Origin: a virus
Reading direction: 5' to 3' (one strand)
Virus record (IMG/VR): IMGVR_UViG_3300030380_000934
Coordinates: 1 to 23,810 of that record
DNA length: 23,810 nt
Shown one piece after another: positions 7,654-16,439 of the stretch. The notes beneath the pieces are model-generated. The model made no database searches. It had not been told where the DNA came from and saw nothing but the letters and a program-made list of their open reading frames with translations. A program made the position numbers and the translations under genes. The stretch's first letter is position 1; every line of letters starts with the position of its first letter.

Positions 7654-7839
7654 CTAATCTGCGTCTGCAATCGTGTTGCCTGAATCTTCCCAAGCCTTGA
7701 CTAATATTCTTTCTTTGTTTTTTTCATCAAGTGGCACAAACATTTCAACACTATCAATAACTGCTTTTATGCAAGAATATTCTCCTGTTATTGGGTCATT
7801 AACTTTTTTTGCTGAACTAACTATTCTATCATCTTCCAT
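7654..7839 (-). CDS. Small conserved-type protein of unknown function
   Basis: A 61-residue acidic protein starting MEDDRIVSSAKKVNDPITGE, with SCIKAVIDSVEMFVPLDEKN in the middle and the end NTIADAD. I recall similar 60-70 residue proteins next to tail fibre genes in marine phages, with the same pattern of a short strand, VPLD and a final IxDAD. It ends ten bases before the connector start and begins nine bases after the fibre stop, so it is part of the structural operon. No function can be assigned; a fibre assembly aid is only a positional guess. Confidence 0.72.
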   Translation of the reverse strand: MEDDRIVSSAKKVNDPITGEYSCIKAVIDSVEMFVPLDEKNKERILVKAWEDSGNTIADAD

Positions 7840-7848
7840 ATATTACTC

Positions 7849-9405
7849 CTATAATTCTGCGTCCATATCTGCACCTAGACCACCCATAGCAACATTTTGC
7901 TTTGTTGTTAAACTTGTATCATGGTTTAATCCATATCTAAATCCATTTTGTCCCATATTGCTAAAAGCTAGTGTTGTCGTTGTACCAGAGCCACCAATCG
8001 TAGCAATAAAGCCAACAGGATTGGCAGTAAGTGTTGGTGCAACTCGCATTGTTCTTCTTAATTGTGGGGTTGGTTGTACTGTGGTAGCACTCGCAGCCTC
8101 GGCTGTTGGGTTTAACCCGTTTGCAGTATTATCGCCAATTATAAAATATCTATGACATCTTAATAAAGTATCGTCATACATCTCATGTTGAAATGACGGT
8201 AATGAGCCTGTTGTAAACTCACCCACTTCCATTTGTAATCCTGTAAAATAAACATTATTACTTGTGCTACTTGCACTATTCACTTGACCTACTGCTCTGT
8301 TTGCATTGGTTGAACTTGTCCATGTTGTGCTTAATGTCCCACTTGTAAAATCACTTCCAGCACCAAGCCATAAATTTATAGCAAAACTACTACCTGTATC
8401 GTTACCTAAAACTCCAGATGTATCTCCAGCAAAATTTAATACTTTTTTCTCCCAAGTGTTAGAATCGGTTATTGTGTAGGCTTGAGATATTTGTCTTGAG
8501 TTATCAACATCAAATAATTCAGCAATATATGTTCCTGTTACTGTTGCTTTTATCCAAAAAGAAATGGTAACTTTTTCAGCACTAGAAGTTCCTTTTTTAA
8601 GTAACTGTAAATCTTGTCCTTCAAAAAGATATCTTGCTAAATGAAAAGTTCCAGACGCAACAGAAGTATCTGCTGTAGTACAATCTAATTTCCATGATTT
8701 GGCAAAGCCTTGTCCTGTTGGATTGTCTGTATCTTGTGTGTGTGTCCAAGTACCATTATCACTTAAATCAACTTTCATTCTATCTATAGTGTGATACCCA
8801 GTACCTGTGATTCCTGTTGTGCTTGTACCTCTTTGAGCTACTGCCATAGCACCATTAATAATAAGTGGTTTTACATTTGGTCTTAGTGATTGACCAGCAG
8901 TAGCCCATGATAAAGTACCAGAGCCATTAGTTACCAATGCTTGATTTGCAGAGCCGTCTGCGTCTGGTAAAACCCATATTTTATCTGCTGATAAAGCTGG
9001 AGCCTCAAAACCAACATAGTTAGCACCCTCATAAAATCTTAATTCATTATTAGAGCCACCAATAGACAAATGACTTGCTGTAGTCAAAGCACCACCATCT
9101 GCGATTGTAAGTGCGTCATCTCCATCTGTAAATTCTATCAATGCTGTTCTTACAGAATCAGATTTAAAATATTCTACTGTGTCATTGCTTTGGTCTAATA
9201 CAGCAAGAGTAATGTTTGCGTCATTATCTTCGTTTCGCATATATAAAGTGTTAGCAGAAGTATCATACCAAAACTGATTAGCAAATGTGGTTGATGGTGC
9301 TGAACTTCCAGAGCTTGTACTTGCCAAAGCCTGTAATGCTGAGTTAATGTCAGCCCTCGTATTTGGAAAGGTCTGATTTGCTATAGTAAAATCATTCTGG
9401 CTCAT
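7849..9405 (-). CDS. Tail fibre/receptor-binding protein
   Basis: A 518-residue, Thr/Ser/Asn-rich, beta-rich protein. The N-terminus (MSQNDFTIANQTFPNTRADI, then NSALQALASTSSGSSAPST and FANQFWYDTSANTLYMRNED) is a module I recall from many marine phage fibres, probably the virion attachment part. Residues about 75-180 have repeated beta turns (GDDALTIADGGALTTASHLSI). From about 185 there is a jelly-roll-like, carbohydrate-binding type domain (INGAMAVAQRGTS, KVTISFWIKATVTGTYIAEL, YFTGLQMEVGEF), then LLRCHRYFIIG and a short C-terminal domain. It probably binds the host surface. GGAG-type SD precedes the ATG. C-terminal regions of such proteins usually vary with host. Confidence 0.82.
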   Translation of the reverse strand: MSQNDFTIANQTFPNTRADINSALQALASTSSGSSAPSTTFANQFWYDTSANTLYMRNEDNDANITLAVLDQSNDTVEYFKSDSVRTALIEFTDGDDALTIADGGALTTASHLSIGGSNNELRFYEGANYVGFEAPALSADKIWVLPDADGSANQALVTNGSGTLSWATAGQSLRPNVKPLIINGAMAVAQRGTSTTGITGTGYHTIDRMKVDLSDNGTWTHTQDTDNPTGQGFAKSWKLDCTTADTSVASGTFHLARYLFEGQDLQLLKKGTSSAEKVTISFWIKATVTGTYIAELFDVDNSRQISQAYTITDSNTWEKKVLNFAGDTSGVLGNDTGSSFAINLWLGAGSDFTSGTLSTTWTSSTNANRAVGQVNSASSTSNNVYFTGLQMEVGEFTTGSLPSFQHEMYDDTLLRCHRYFIIGDNTANGLNPTAEAASATTVQPTPQLRRTMRVAPTLTANPVGFIATIGGSGTTTTLAFSNMGQNGFRYGLNHDTSLTTKQNVAMGGLGADMDAEL

Positions 9406-9444
9406 TTTTTATACTCCTAAATAATGTTAACAATACGCTAAATA

Positions 9445-12400
9445 TTAGCTTGATTCAAGATATCCGTACCCTTTAGCAACATAGCTAAAATCTTTTGCTA
9501 CAGGGTTACCAGTTCCTGTGCCTTGGTAAAAGTTTATGGTAAATCCTGTTGCTGATTTACTTGATATAACATAATGTTGATTTTGGTCTAGGTCATCTAT
9601 TGTTAAGCCTAGCCCTTGCAACTCTTTAAAAGCTGGACTAAATGTTATTGTTTTTCCGCTTGTGGAAGCTTCTACATTATCTTCTGCAACAGTTCTGTCT
9701 GGCATATCTATTGTTGCTGATAGAACAGAAATCGCTGGTGTTGAATCTGGATTATTTGTAGTTAATTTAGCTCTTAACTTAATGTATCTGGCTTTGTAAT
9801 TACCTAAAACATAATCTTGATAATCGCTGTAAGTAGAATTGTCATTTGAGGTTGATATTTGGATTTTAGCGTCCACATCATCAAATTCGGTATAGTTACC
9901 ATCAAAATTACCTTCTTGGCTATCAAATAAGCCCTCAAAGCTGTCAAATAGGCTATTTGCGTTAAATCTACTACTGGTTAAAGAGGTTGTTACATATGAG
10001 TTAAAAATACCACCTAAATCTATTGGATTGGAATTAAATTCATAAAAACCATCTAAATTACTTGTTACTTCGCCACCATCATCAAAATTTCCTAAAGCAG
10101 AATCAAATAAACCAGAATGGTCATCAAACAGCTCACCAAGTGTTATTTGTAAAAAATTAACACCATCTCTGGTTACAACTTCCGTATCTGTTTTTGTACC
10201 AGCAAAACCAGTAGATTCTGTAGCCGTTGTTACTGCATTAAAATCATCTGCAATCTGGTTTCTAATAACAATTTTTTTAGCAGAAGTTACAGAAGTAATT
10301 CCTAGAACATCAACAGCTTTTATCATATATGTACCTGTTTGTGCTGGTAGAGATATTTGATTAGTTGCTTTAGATATATAATTAGCAACGATAGTGGCGC
10401 CAGAATAAACTTGGCTTGTTATTGCTGGTGTATGTCTAATAATATAATGAGATAAATCCAATTCACTATTTGCAGTCCAAGAACATACAGCTAGATTATT
10501 TACAATGTTTACAGAAAAATCTGTAACATCTGCTGGTGGTGCAGTTTTACCTACTACTTCGTGTGCGCCAGATGTAAAAGAAGAAGCAACGCCAAAAGCA
10601 TTTATTGACCTAGCTCTTACTTCATATGTCTGGCCATCTTCTACATCTTTTATTTCAAATTTAAGTGATGTACCAACAGTCTTTGCTCTACCTAAAGATG
10701 TAAATTCTGTATCTGTAGAAGTATTTCTATACTGCACTTCTATTTCGTTAGTTGTGCCTTGGTTAGAAGAAACATTAACAACTAATATTGTTGAAACAAG
10801 ACCAGAATAGGCTCTCATAATATCGCTTAATACTATTGCTGGTGCAGATACTGTTTCGGCTGTTGGTAATGAAGTATTATCAGAAATAAATGCAGATTCT
10901 TCTGCGTTCCAATCCCACACGCTTTCTGTTGTTTCTTGTAGTGTTAAGTCAATACCAATATCATCTGGTGTAGATACAAACTTCCAATCTGCTACTTGAA
11001 ATATTTTAGAATTAAAGCCTAATCTTGAATTATTAATAGTTACTGTATCTCCTACCTGTAGTTTAAAAGCTGACAATTTCATTGGCGCACTTATAACCAT
11101 TTGCTGTCTGTTTTTAAATAAAATTACTTTAGCAATTCTTTGCGCCATTGTTGATGATATTGTGAAAGGTAGGTCTGCATTAGCAAATATTGTTTCGTCA
11201 TTATCCTCACTTACAAAAGTGCTTGACGTTACCATTGGGTAATCAGATGGTTGCCAATTACTTTCTGGGCTAGTAAAAACACCTTTAACTGTATTAAATA
11301 AATTTCTTCTTGATTGTTTCGCCTGTATAGATATGCCACCTCTAAAATCATCTTCATTAAGGGTTATAGATGGCGCAACGTATTTACCACCAGATAGATG
11401 AAACTTGCCGTTAGAATAACTCAATACTGATAACATAGAGCCACATAATTCATCTATGGTAGTCATTGGGTCAACATTACTGTAAACAATGCCGTGTGAT
11501 TCATACCTATTTTCTGTGCCACCACCAGCCAAAGTTATATCTTCATCACATATATTTGCCACCGTTGTAAATGAAGTTGTATCTATATTTGCAGTAGGTG
11601 TGGCTAATCCAAAGCGTGTGTCAGTCAAATAATCGTGTAAGCATAAAGCTGGGTTAGAAGAAAAAGCTGTGGAGCCTGTTCTAAAATCTAAAACTTTTTT
11701 ACCTTTAATTTCAGCAGATACATTTGGTATTCCATTTGGGAAAGCGTCTGCGTCATATTTTAAAGAAACATACAAATACGCTATTCCAGACAATGTGTGG
11801 TCTGTTGTCCATTCTGAAACTTCTGAAACTAAATCTGCGTCTGCTTGTTGAGTATCACTACCAAAATGTTTTTTAATTCTTACTGTTAATTCAGATGTAT
11901 CTGTAAATGTTTGCGTGGCAACTATTGCATAATCTGATTCCGTAGATGTACCAGATAAAAATGGTTTTGGAAAATTAGGGTTGTTATTATATGGTGTTAT
12001 TCTAAAAGATGAGCCACCTGGTCCAGAAAATCTTATTGACGTTGCTCTTACATCTGTACGCAAAGCTTCTGATATTGTAACTGCTAATGTGTGCCTAGAG
12101 CCAGACGCAGAAGAACTACCACCAGAAGATATGCCATAATTTACTCCGTTAATATTTAGAGTGTCTGCTGTTGCTACTGAAAATGCTGAATCAGAAACTA
12201 ATGTTATGGAAGTTATACCTTTATTTATTCCAGAGCCGTTTTCAACAGAATAGCCACCGAAAGGTAACTGTCTATTAAATGGCATAGTTGTATATTCAGA
12301 AACAACAAGACTTCTTGTCTTATTTGTAAATCTTGATTCTTTTGAATATTTGCTTGGACTTGTAACTTTAAACTGCGTTACTCCGTTAGAATCACTTCCA

Positions 12401-12807
12401 GCACTAGCAAGAGTTAATTCTTCGTCACCAAAATATATTTTATCTATTGCTTGTATTTCATGTGAAGCAAGTTGAATAACCAAATGTAAATTTTTATCAT
12501 TGTTGGTACCAGCCATAAATAAAATACCACCAGATTTTTTTGTTTCACCGTAAACAGTATCTCTGGTAATAATCGCTTGTTTGACCATTTCAGACCTAGC
12601 AGATAATTGTTGCTGAAAATTAGCTTTTGGTTTTTTAGCAAATACTTTTGACAAGATGGTAGATACAACCATACTGCCTACAAAGTTTACAGCGAACGCT
12701 GCCAAAGGATTTGTTATCATTAGTAAGTTACTAAAAAAACCACCTTTAGCACCTACTGTTTCGGCAGCACTCTTTACAGCTTTAAATATGCTACTAAAGA
12801 ATCCCAT
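9445..12807 (-). CDS. J-like tail tip (central fibre) protein
   Basis: The longest gene of the window (1120 residues). The N-terminal 60 residues contain a hydrophobic stretch (NPLAAFAVNFVGSMVVSTIL), followed by FQQQLSARSEMVKQAIITRD and YGETKKSGGILFMAG, typical of the marine/GTA-like host-specificity proteins. The middle has a tail-hub-like region (LCLHDYLTDTRFGL, IVYSNVDPMTTIDELCGSML, RGGISIQAKQSRRNLFNTVK, LQVGDTVTINNSRLGF). From about residue 690 come fibronectin-III-like segments (YEVRARSINAFGVAS, LSHYIIRHTPAI). Residues 890-970 hold a duplicated FDS motif and the C-terminus ends in KGYGYLESS. The protein would form the tail tip and contact the host. It follows the hub gene by about 30 bp. 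Confidence 0.88.
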   Translation of the reverse strand: MGFFSSIFKAVKSAAETVGAKGGFFSNLLMITNPLAAFAVNFVGSMVVSTILSKVFAKKPKANFQQQLSARSEMVKQAIITRDTVYGETKKSGGILFMAGTNNDKNLHLVIQLASHEIQAIDKIYFGDEELTLASAGSDSNGVTQFKVTSPSKYSKESRFTNKTRSLVVSEYTTMPFNRQLPFGGYSVENGSGINKGITSITLVSDSAFSVATADTLNINGVNYGISSGGSSSASGSRHTLAVTISEALRTDVRATSIRFSGPGGSSFRITPYNNNPNFPKPFLSGTSTESDYAIVATQTFTDTSELTVRIKKHFGSDTQQADADLVSEVSEWTTDHTLSGIAYLYVSLKYDADAFPNGIPNVSAEIKGKKVLDFRTGSTAFSSNPALCLHDYLTDTRFGLATPTANIDTTSFTTVANICDEDITLAGGGTENRYESHGIVYSNVDPMTTIDELCGSMLSVLSYSNGKFHLSGGKYVAPSITLNEDDFRGGISIQAKQSRRNLFNTVKGVFTSPESNWQPSDYPMVTSSTFVSEDNDETIFANADLPFTISSTMAQRIAKVILFKNRQQMVISAPMKLSAFKLQVGDTVTINNSRLGFNSKIFQVADWKFVSTPDDIGIDLTLQETTESVWDWNAEESAFISDNTSLPTAETVSAPAIVLSDIMRAYSGLVSTILVVNVSSNQGTTNEIEVQYRNTSTDTEFTSLGRAKTVGTSLKFEIKDVEDGQTYEVRARSINAFGVASSFTSGAHEVVGKTAPPADVTDFSVNIVNNLAVCSWTANSELDLSHYIIRHTPAITSQVYSGATIVANYISKATNQISLPAQTGTYMIKAVDVLGITSVTSAKKIVIRNQIADDFNAVTTATESTGFAGTKTDTEVVTRDGVNFLQITLGELFDDHSGLFDSALGNFDDGGEVTSNLDGFYEFNSNPIDLGGIFNSYVTTSLTSSRFNANSLFDSFEGLFDSQEGNFDGNYTEFDDVDAKIQISTSNDNSTYSDYQDYVLGNYKARYIKLRAKLTTNNPDSTPAISVLSATIDMPDRTVAEDNVEASTSGKTITFSPAFKELQGLGLTIDDLDQNQHYVISSKSATGFTINFYQGTGTGNPVAKDFSYVAKGYGYLESS
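9899..10138 (-). repeat. Internal repeat of an Asp/Phe-rich motif in the J-like protein
   Basis: Two copies of a motif of the form L-F-D-x-x-x-G-L-F-D-S-x-x-G-N-F-D lie at about residues 890-906 and 951-967, separated by about 45 residues that look like one small beta domain (FYEFNSNPIDLGGIFNSYVT). The two copies flank rather than tandemly repeat the domain. Confidence 0.7.
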
Positions 12808-12837
12808 TATTACGCACCCCTAAAATTAAGTATTGTT

Positions 12838-13425
12838 TTAACTATATTTGCCATCACTTTCACCCCCACCCCAATCAATAGACTTGTCTTGCATATCATC
12901 TACAAATTCTAAACCTTTATCATTTGGGAAGAAAAATTTTTGGTCTTGGTCTGTATATCTAAAATCCAATGCTTTTTCTAAAGATATTAATTTGCTTTCA
13001 ATATTGTATTGTATGGTTGATGTCTCTCCATCTTCCATAATGCTTACTGTATCAACAGTCCCACTAAATATTTGGTAAGGTGTATCTACTACAGCAATCG
13101 CATTACCTGTGGTTGTTAATACACCAAATTTAACATTAACCACTACGCCTTGTTGTGTTTCGTTAAAAGCGCCAGATAAAATTGTAGTGTCTAATCCAGT
13201 AAGAGTAATATTTAATCCGTTGGCTTTTACGTCTGCAGATTCTTCTACTTGACCAACAGAAATTAAATTACCTAAACCTAGATAATTTTGACCATCAATA
13301 TTAAATTCAGAATAACCTGTCCATACTCTTAAATTTTGAATATATAAAAACTCTACAGCATAGAAAGGTCTAGTTTGAGTGCTAGATAATTGCGCAGAAA
13401 AGGTACTACCAATAGACCTAGCCAT
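12838..13425 (-). CDS. Tail baseplate hub protein (DUF2163-like)
   Basis: A 195-residue protein. Near the start are LSSTQTRPFYAVEFLYIQNL and LRVWTGYSEFNIDGQNYLGLG, then the strand pair ADVKANGLNITLTGLD. The end (FRYTDQDQKFFFPNDKGLEF, then DKSIDWGGG) matches the closing motif D-x-x-x-x-x-x-P-x-D-x-G-x-x-F-V of hub proteins related to GTA gp13 (DUF2163/BR0599 group), which lie between tail tube and tip. It is shorter than the usual 280-300 residue DUF2163 proteins, so this is probably only the N-terminal hub domain. Its place just before the J-like gene fits. Confidence 0.78.
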   Translation of the reverse strand: MARSIGSTFSAQLSSTQTRPFYAVEFLYIQNLRVWTGYSEFNIDGQNYLGLGNLISVGQVEESADVKANGLNITLTGLDTTILSGAFNETQQGVVVNVKFGVLTTTGNAIAVVDTPYQIFSGTVDTVSIMEDGETSTIQYNIESKLISLEKALDFRYTDQDQKFFFPNDKGLEFVDDMQDKSIDWGGGESDGKYS

Positions 13426-13433
13426 TTAATCAC

Positions 13434-13664
13434 CTATGATTTTTTTTTGGTAGTTTTTTTCTTTGTAGCTTTTTTTTTGGCTTTTGTTTCTACTGGCTCA
13501 TCTATCTTTATTTCCATAGCAACATTACTTGCTACTAAATTATTTGCTAAATCTTTTTGCCATTGTTCATCACAATCAACTATCTCGGCATTTTTGTAAA
13601 TTCTTGTTGCGTTGCCTGAAGCGTTGCATGAAGCTTTTATATCTGCCAACATTTTAATTTTCAT
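13434..13664 (-). CDS. Small head-module protein with lysine-rich tail
   Basis: A 76-residue protein. The first 50 residues (MKIKMLADIKASCNASGNAT, then KNAEIVDCDEQWQKDLANNL) form a small beta/alpha domain, and the last 20 residues are nearly all Lys, Ala and Thr (KKKATKKKTTKKKS). Small proteins of this shape, with a strand-rich start and charged tail, sit just after the capsid genes in many phages and are sometimes head-associated. SD AGGAG precedes the ATG. I assign no function; DNA binding by the Lys tail is possible. The A-rich codons contain slip-prone runs, but frame -1 reads only a few residues further. Confidence 0.65.
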   Translation of the reverse strand: MKIKMLADIKASCNASGNATRIYKNAEIVDCDEQWQKDLANNLVASNVAMEIKIDEPVETKAKKKATKKKTTKKKS

Positions 13665-13684
13665 TATAATCTCCTATTAAGAGT

Positions 13685-13719
13685 AGAGGGCTCACAACGA
13701 GCAATCGGAGAAGCCCCCT
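13685..13719 (-). terminator. Stem-loop after the capsid/decoration genes
   Basis: On the minus strand an 8-bp stem (AGGGGGCT with AGCCCTCT, including one G-U pair) encloses a 19-nt region with an inner CGA-TTGC-TCG stem. The wobble is a mismatch on the plus strand, so the structure favours minus-strand RNA. No U-run follows, so it is more likely a partial terminator or an RNA-stabilising structure between capsid genes and downstream tail genes than a strong terminator. Confidence 0.55.
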
Positions 13720-13733
13720 ACAAACTTATAATA

Positions 13734-14165
13734 TTAAGCGTCAACTGAATCTATAGGATTACCCAATACAGCCTGTACACTTATAGGTGTACCGTTTGAA
13801 TGAGTTCCTGTTGCGTCAATTTTCACTCTAACATATCTTGCACCACCAATATAACCAATCTGGCTAGTCTGTGGTGTTTCACCATTTGCGTCTAGTGTTA
13901 AGAAAATACCAGAACTATCAACACTTCCCTCTGTTACAGATGTAGAACTTGTAACAGCAGTAAATGTAGAATCGTCTGTTGATTCTTGAAGTATAAAGTC
14001 AAACTTTACACTTCCAGACAATGTATCACCTTCAATACCAGAGTTTACGATAAACATTACTGATTCAAAACCTTGTCTATCTACAGTTGTGCCATCAGTG
14101 TCAGCTGTAAATACTTTTGCGTCTTGACAAGTAACGGATTTAGTTCTATTTGCAATATCTCTCAT
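13734..14165 (-). CDS. Probable capsid decoration protein
   Basis: A 143-residue, Thr/Ser/Gly-rich protein immediately downstream of the major capsid gene (12 bp). The start MRDIANRTKSVTCQDAKVFT is followed by VDRQGFESVMFIVNSG and a beta-rich middle (GSVKFDFILQESTDDSTFTA). The end, RYVRVKIDATGTHSNGTPIS and VQAVLGNP, is found in small proteins after the capsid in many phages, where some decorate the capsid surface. The composition (few Lys, many Thr/Ser and Gly) suits a beta-sandwich. Decoration is inferred from position and composition; the stem-loop that follows separates this pair from the rest. Confidence 0.68.
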   Translation of the reverse strand: MRDIANRTKSVTCQDAKVFTADTDGTTVDRQGFESVMFIVNSGIEGDTLSGSVKFDFILQESTDDSTFTAVTSSTSVTEGSVDSSGIFLTLDANGETPQTSQIGYIGGARYVRVKIDATGTHSNGTPISVQAVLGNPIDSVDA

Positions 14166-14177
14166 AATAACCCCCCG

Positions 14178-15398
14178 TTATGCAGAAATGTTTTGTAGTC
14201 TTATTGCTTCTGGTAAGACTACTGCACCACCAACTCTACGTCTGGCGATATAACGTATATTTCCACTTGTTGCTTGTGTAAATTGGTCTCTCATTACAGA
14301 AAGGTTTACTCTGTCAACAATAGTGTATGCTCTTGAAAAATCTCCATAAGCGATTGGTTTTGCACCAGCACCTACATCAGCCATATCTTCTGCAAGAACA
14401 TAAGGCTTACCTAAAATTGTAGATGGAGCACCACCAACGTAACTCATAGAGTTTACAAAGATTTTTTGTCCCTCTGTGTCTTCTAATTTAAGAATTGCAG
14501 CCAATGTGCTTCTGTTAAAAACAAATCTAGCATTATTCATATAATCAGATTTAATAGCATACATAAGGTCTAATAAACCATTTGCTGTAAGCGCAGTACC
14601 ATTACCAGAGTTAGTAGAACTAACACCAGCAGTAGAATCTGTAAACCCTTGTGGGCGACCTATACTGTTACCAGATATAAATGCTGTGCCCTCGGCTTTC
14701 GCAAACTGTTCACCAAACTCTGTAGACATCTCGCTTTCTAAATCAAAAGCAGAATCTTCTAACATAGCTTGAGATATATCAACCAACGCATATAACTCAT
14801 GTGCGTCAATCTGCATTAAACCAGTTGTATAACCAGTTGTTTCAGAACGTGTGCCAGTTTCTGATACAAAACTTGCAGCGAATTGGCCAGTTCTTTTTGG
14901 TATCTCAATACCTCTGTTAGATGTGCTTCTTACTCTTGCAATAGAACGAATTGGAGAAATTTCTGTAACAGTCTTAATTAAGTCTGCAACATATTCTGTA
15001 GGAGCATAAAAACCACCTAATGTATCATCTGATTCATAAAGTGCTTTCTTCTCTACCTCGTCCATATTATCTTTTCCAACTCTTAACATAGAGCTAAAAG
15101 CTTTCATTTGTATATCTACATCTTTAGAATTGTTACCAGTTTCTGGTCTGGCAATAATTCTTTCCAAGCCGTCAAGCTTGGTTTCTGCGTCTGCAAGTGC
15201 TTTTTCTTGTAGTTCAATTTTCTGTCTGGTTTCTTCCATTTTTGAAATGTCGTCAGCCATCTTGTCAACTTTTTCTACAAGTAAAGGGTCAGCAGAGCCT
15301 TTCTTTTCTATCTCTTGTAATTTTTTAGAGTTCTCACTTTTAAATTCTTCAAAAGCAGAGCCTAACTCATTTACAACAGATTTTATTTCTTCACTCAT
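14178..15398 (-). CDS. Major capsid protein (HK97 fold)
   Basis: A 406-residue HK97-type capsid protein. Residues 1-90 form the helical scaffolding-like delta domain (coiled coil: SVVNELGSAFEEFKSENSKK, VDKMADDISKMEETRQKIEL). This domain would be removed by the protease, probably near residues 95-115 (PETGNNSKDVDIQMKAFSSM). The mature part has ALYESDDTLGGFYAPTEYVA, ISPIRSIARVRSTSN, ELYALVDISQAMLEDSAFDL, FNRSTLAAILKL and GKPYVLAEDM, and ends with RDQFTQATSGNIRYIARRRV and GGAVVLPEAIRLQ, all typical of the family. Its gene follows the protease by 11 bp. Confidence 0.96.
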   Translation of the reverse strand: MSEEIKSVVNELGSAFEEFKSENSKKLQEIEKKGSADPLLVEKVDKMADDISKMEETRQKIELQEKALADAETKLDGLERIIARPETGNNSKDVDIQMKAFSSMLRVGKDNMDEVEKKALYESDDTLGGFYAPTEYVADLIKTVTEISPIRSIARVRSTSNRGIEIPKRTGQFAASFVSETGTRSETTGYTTGLMQIDAHELYALVDISQAMLEDSAFDLESEMSTEFGEQFAKAEGTAFISGNSIGRPQGFTDSTAGVSSTNSGNGTALTANGLLDLMYAIKSDYMNNARFVFNRSTLAAILKLEDTEGQKIFVNSMSYVGGAPSTILGKPYVLAEDMADVGAGAKPIAYGDFSRAYTIVDRVNLSVMRDQFTQATSGNIRYIARRRVGGAVVLPEAIRLQNISA

Positions 15399-15409
15399 AA
15401 TAAACTCCG

Positions 15410-16072
15410 TTAGTGTTTAATTTTATCAATAAGTGCATTTATACTATCAGCAACATCACGTTGCTCTAATAAATCTTGCTCTTGGTAAGACTTATAAAGT
15501 ATGTTTGCAGTTTGTTTCGCAACAGCACTTGACATTACACCAACATCTCGTAAGTGTTCTTCAAGTTCTCTTGGCCCCATATTCGCCAATTTTACTTTTG
15601 TAACTTTGGCTTTTGGATTCATTGGAAACGTAACCATTGATATTTCCATTAAGTCCAAATTGTTGATGGTACGTTTTTTTAGCTTGTCGCTATATCTGTA
15701 ATCCTCTGGCGATAACTTATAGCCTATTGACATACTATCTAAAGCGCCCATTTTCATTAGCTCGTAAACTTCCTTACCTTTCTGTGTACCCATAGCAAGT
15801 CTACCTTTAATCTTCAAACCTCTTTTATCTTCTTCTAATGCGTCAATTACGCCTATCGGCTCATCAGTCTTGTGCTGATAAAGTAATTTAATTTGTTTTG
15901 GTTTTTTATCGTAGATTGATTTAGCAAATGCACCTTGTTTGATTACATCATTTCCTAAATCTTTATTGTTAAATACAGAAGCGTAACCCTCAAAACTGCC
16001 ATCTTCTTCTGTGTCAATACCTTTATAATCACACTCTAAATCAAGAACGTCATTTATAAATTCTTCAGACAT
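15410..16072 (-). CDS. Prohead protease (HK97 family)
   Basis: A 220-residue serine protease that cleaves the capsid delta domain during maturation. Motifs: FEGYASVFNNKDLGNDVIKQ (residues 28-46), GAFAKSI, LLYQHK with the probable catalytic His67, and MGALDSMSIGYKL, where Ser115 is the probable nucleophile. The end has LEEHLRDVGVMSSAVA, usual in this family. Spacing to the capsid gene is 11 bp. It is first in the structural operon after a terminator at 16138-16176, so it probably has its own promoter. The SD is AAGGA about ten bases before the ATG. Confidence 0.95.
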   Translation of the reverse strand: MSEEFINDVLDLECDYKGIDTEEDGSFEGYASVFNNKDLGNDVIKQGAFAKSIYDKKPKQIKLLYQHKTDEPIGVIDALEEDKRGLKIKGRLAMGTQKGKEVYELMKMGALDSMSIGYKLSPEDYRYSDKLKKRTINNLDLMEISMVTFPMNPKAKVTKVKLANMGPRELEEHLRDVGVMSSAVAKQTANILYKSYQEQDLLEQRDVADSINALIDKIKH

Positions 16073-16105
16073 AACACTTATTCCTTGTCAAGTAAAAGTT
16101 CCTTT

Positions 16106-16135
16106 ATGATAGCAATACTTATGCATTAATTACAA
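16106..16135 (-). promoter_or_regulatory. Weak sigma70-like promoter before the protease gene
   Basis: On the minus strand TTGTAA at 16135-16130 and TATCAT at 16111-16106 are 18 bp apart, about 34 bp before the protease ATG. The location between a terminator and the first gene of the head operon makes a promoter likely, but the boxes are not strong. Confidence 0.35.
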
Positions 16136-16137
16136 GC

Positions 16138-16176
16138 AAAAAAAAAGGTGCAGAGAATTAGCAAAAACTCCACACC
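16138..16176 (-). terminator. Rho-independent terminator closing the minus-strand cassette genes
   Basis: Minus-strand stem GGTGTGGAG with CTCTGCACC (two G-U pairs), 12-nt loop, followed immediately by nine T bases. It lies 18 bp past the stop of the last cassette gene (16194) and before the protease gene, and its wobble pairs favour minus-strand RNA. This is the best-formed terminator in the window. Confidence 0.83.
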
Positions 16177-16193
16177 CAAACTTTAGCAAGTAT

Positions 16194-16439
16194 CTATTTC
16201 TTTCTTTTACGTTTTTCGTACTGAAACTTATGGTTTAAATCCCACGCACATTCTTGAAGTTTGCGAACATCTCCCATATCAATATCAAAACATTCAGAAA
16301 TATTGTTTAATATACCAAATAATGTAGATATTGTCGTATCAATACTTTCTATCTGTTCCTTTGATAATTTTGATACACCTACTGCAAGTTCTTTCTGCTT
16401 TCTATCGTATTCTATTTCCCATTTTTCTTTTTTATTCAT
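16194..16439 (-). CDS. Small cassette protein, function unknown
   Basis: An 81-residue charged protein, mostly helical, opening MNKKEKWEIEYDRKQKELAV and ending in KYE-like basic residues (QYEKRKRKK). The middle (IDTTISTLFGILNNISECF) is amphipathic, suggesting coiled-coil or helix pairing. GGAG lies six bases before the ATG, and its start overlaps the end of the HTH gene by 8 bp. It is the last gene of the cassette's minus arm. I recognise no family. Confidence 0.65.
   Translation of the reverse strand: MNKKEKWEIEYDRKQKELAVGVSKLSKEQIESIDTTISTLFGILNNISECFDIDMGDVRKLQECAWDLNHKFQYEKRKRKK

Noticed and set aside
7673-8155. A 160-residue plus-strand ORF
   Set aside because: Antisense to the small 61-residue gene and the fibre gene, both with family signatures on the minus strand.
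13434-13500. Second possible frameshift on A-runs in the Lys-rich tail gene
   Set aside because: A -1 slip would add only about a dozen basic residues before a stop and reaches no conserved frame.
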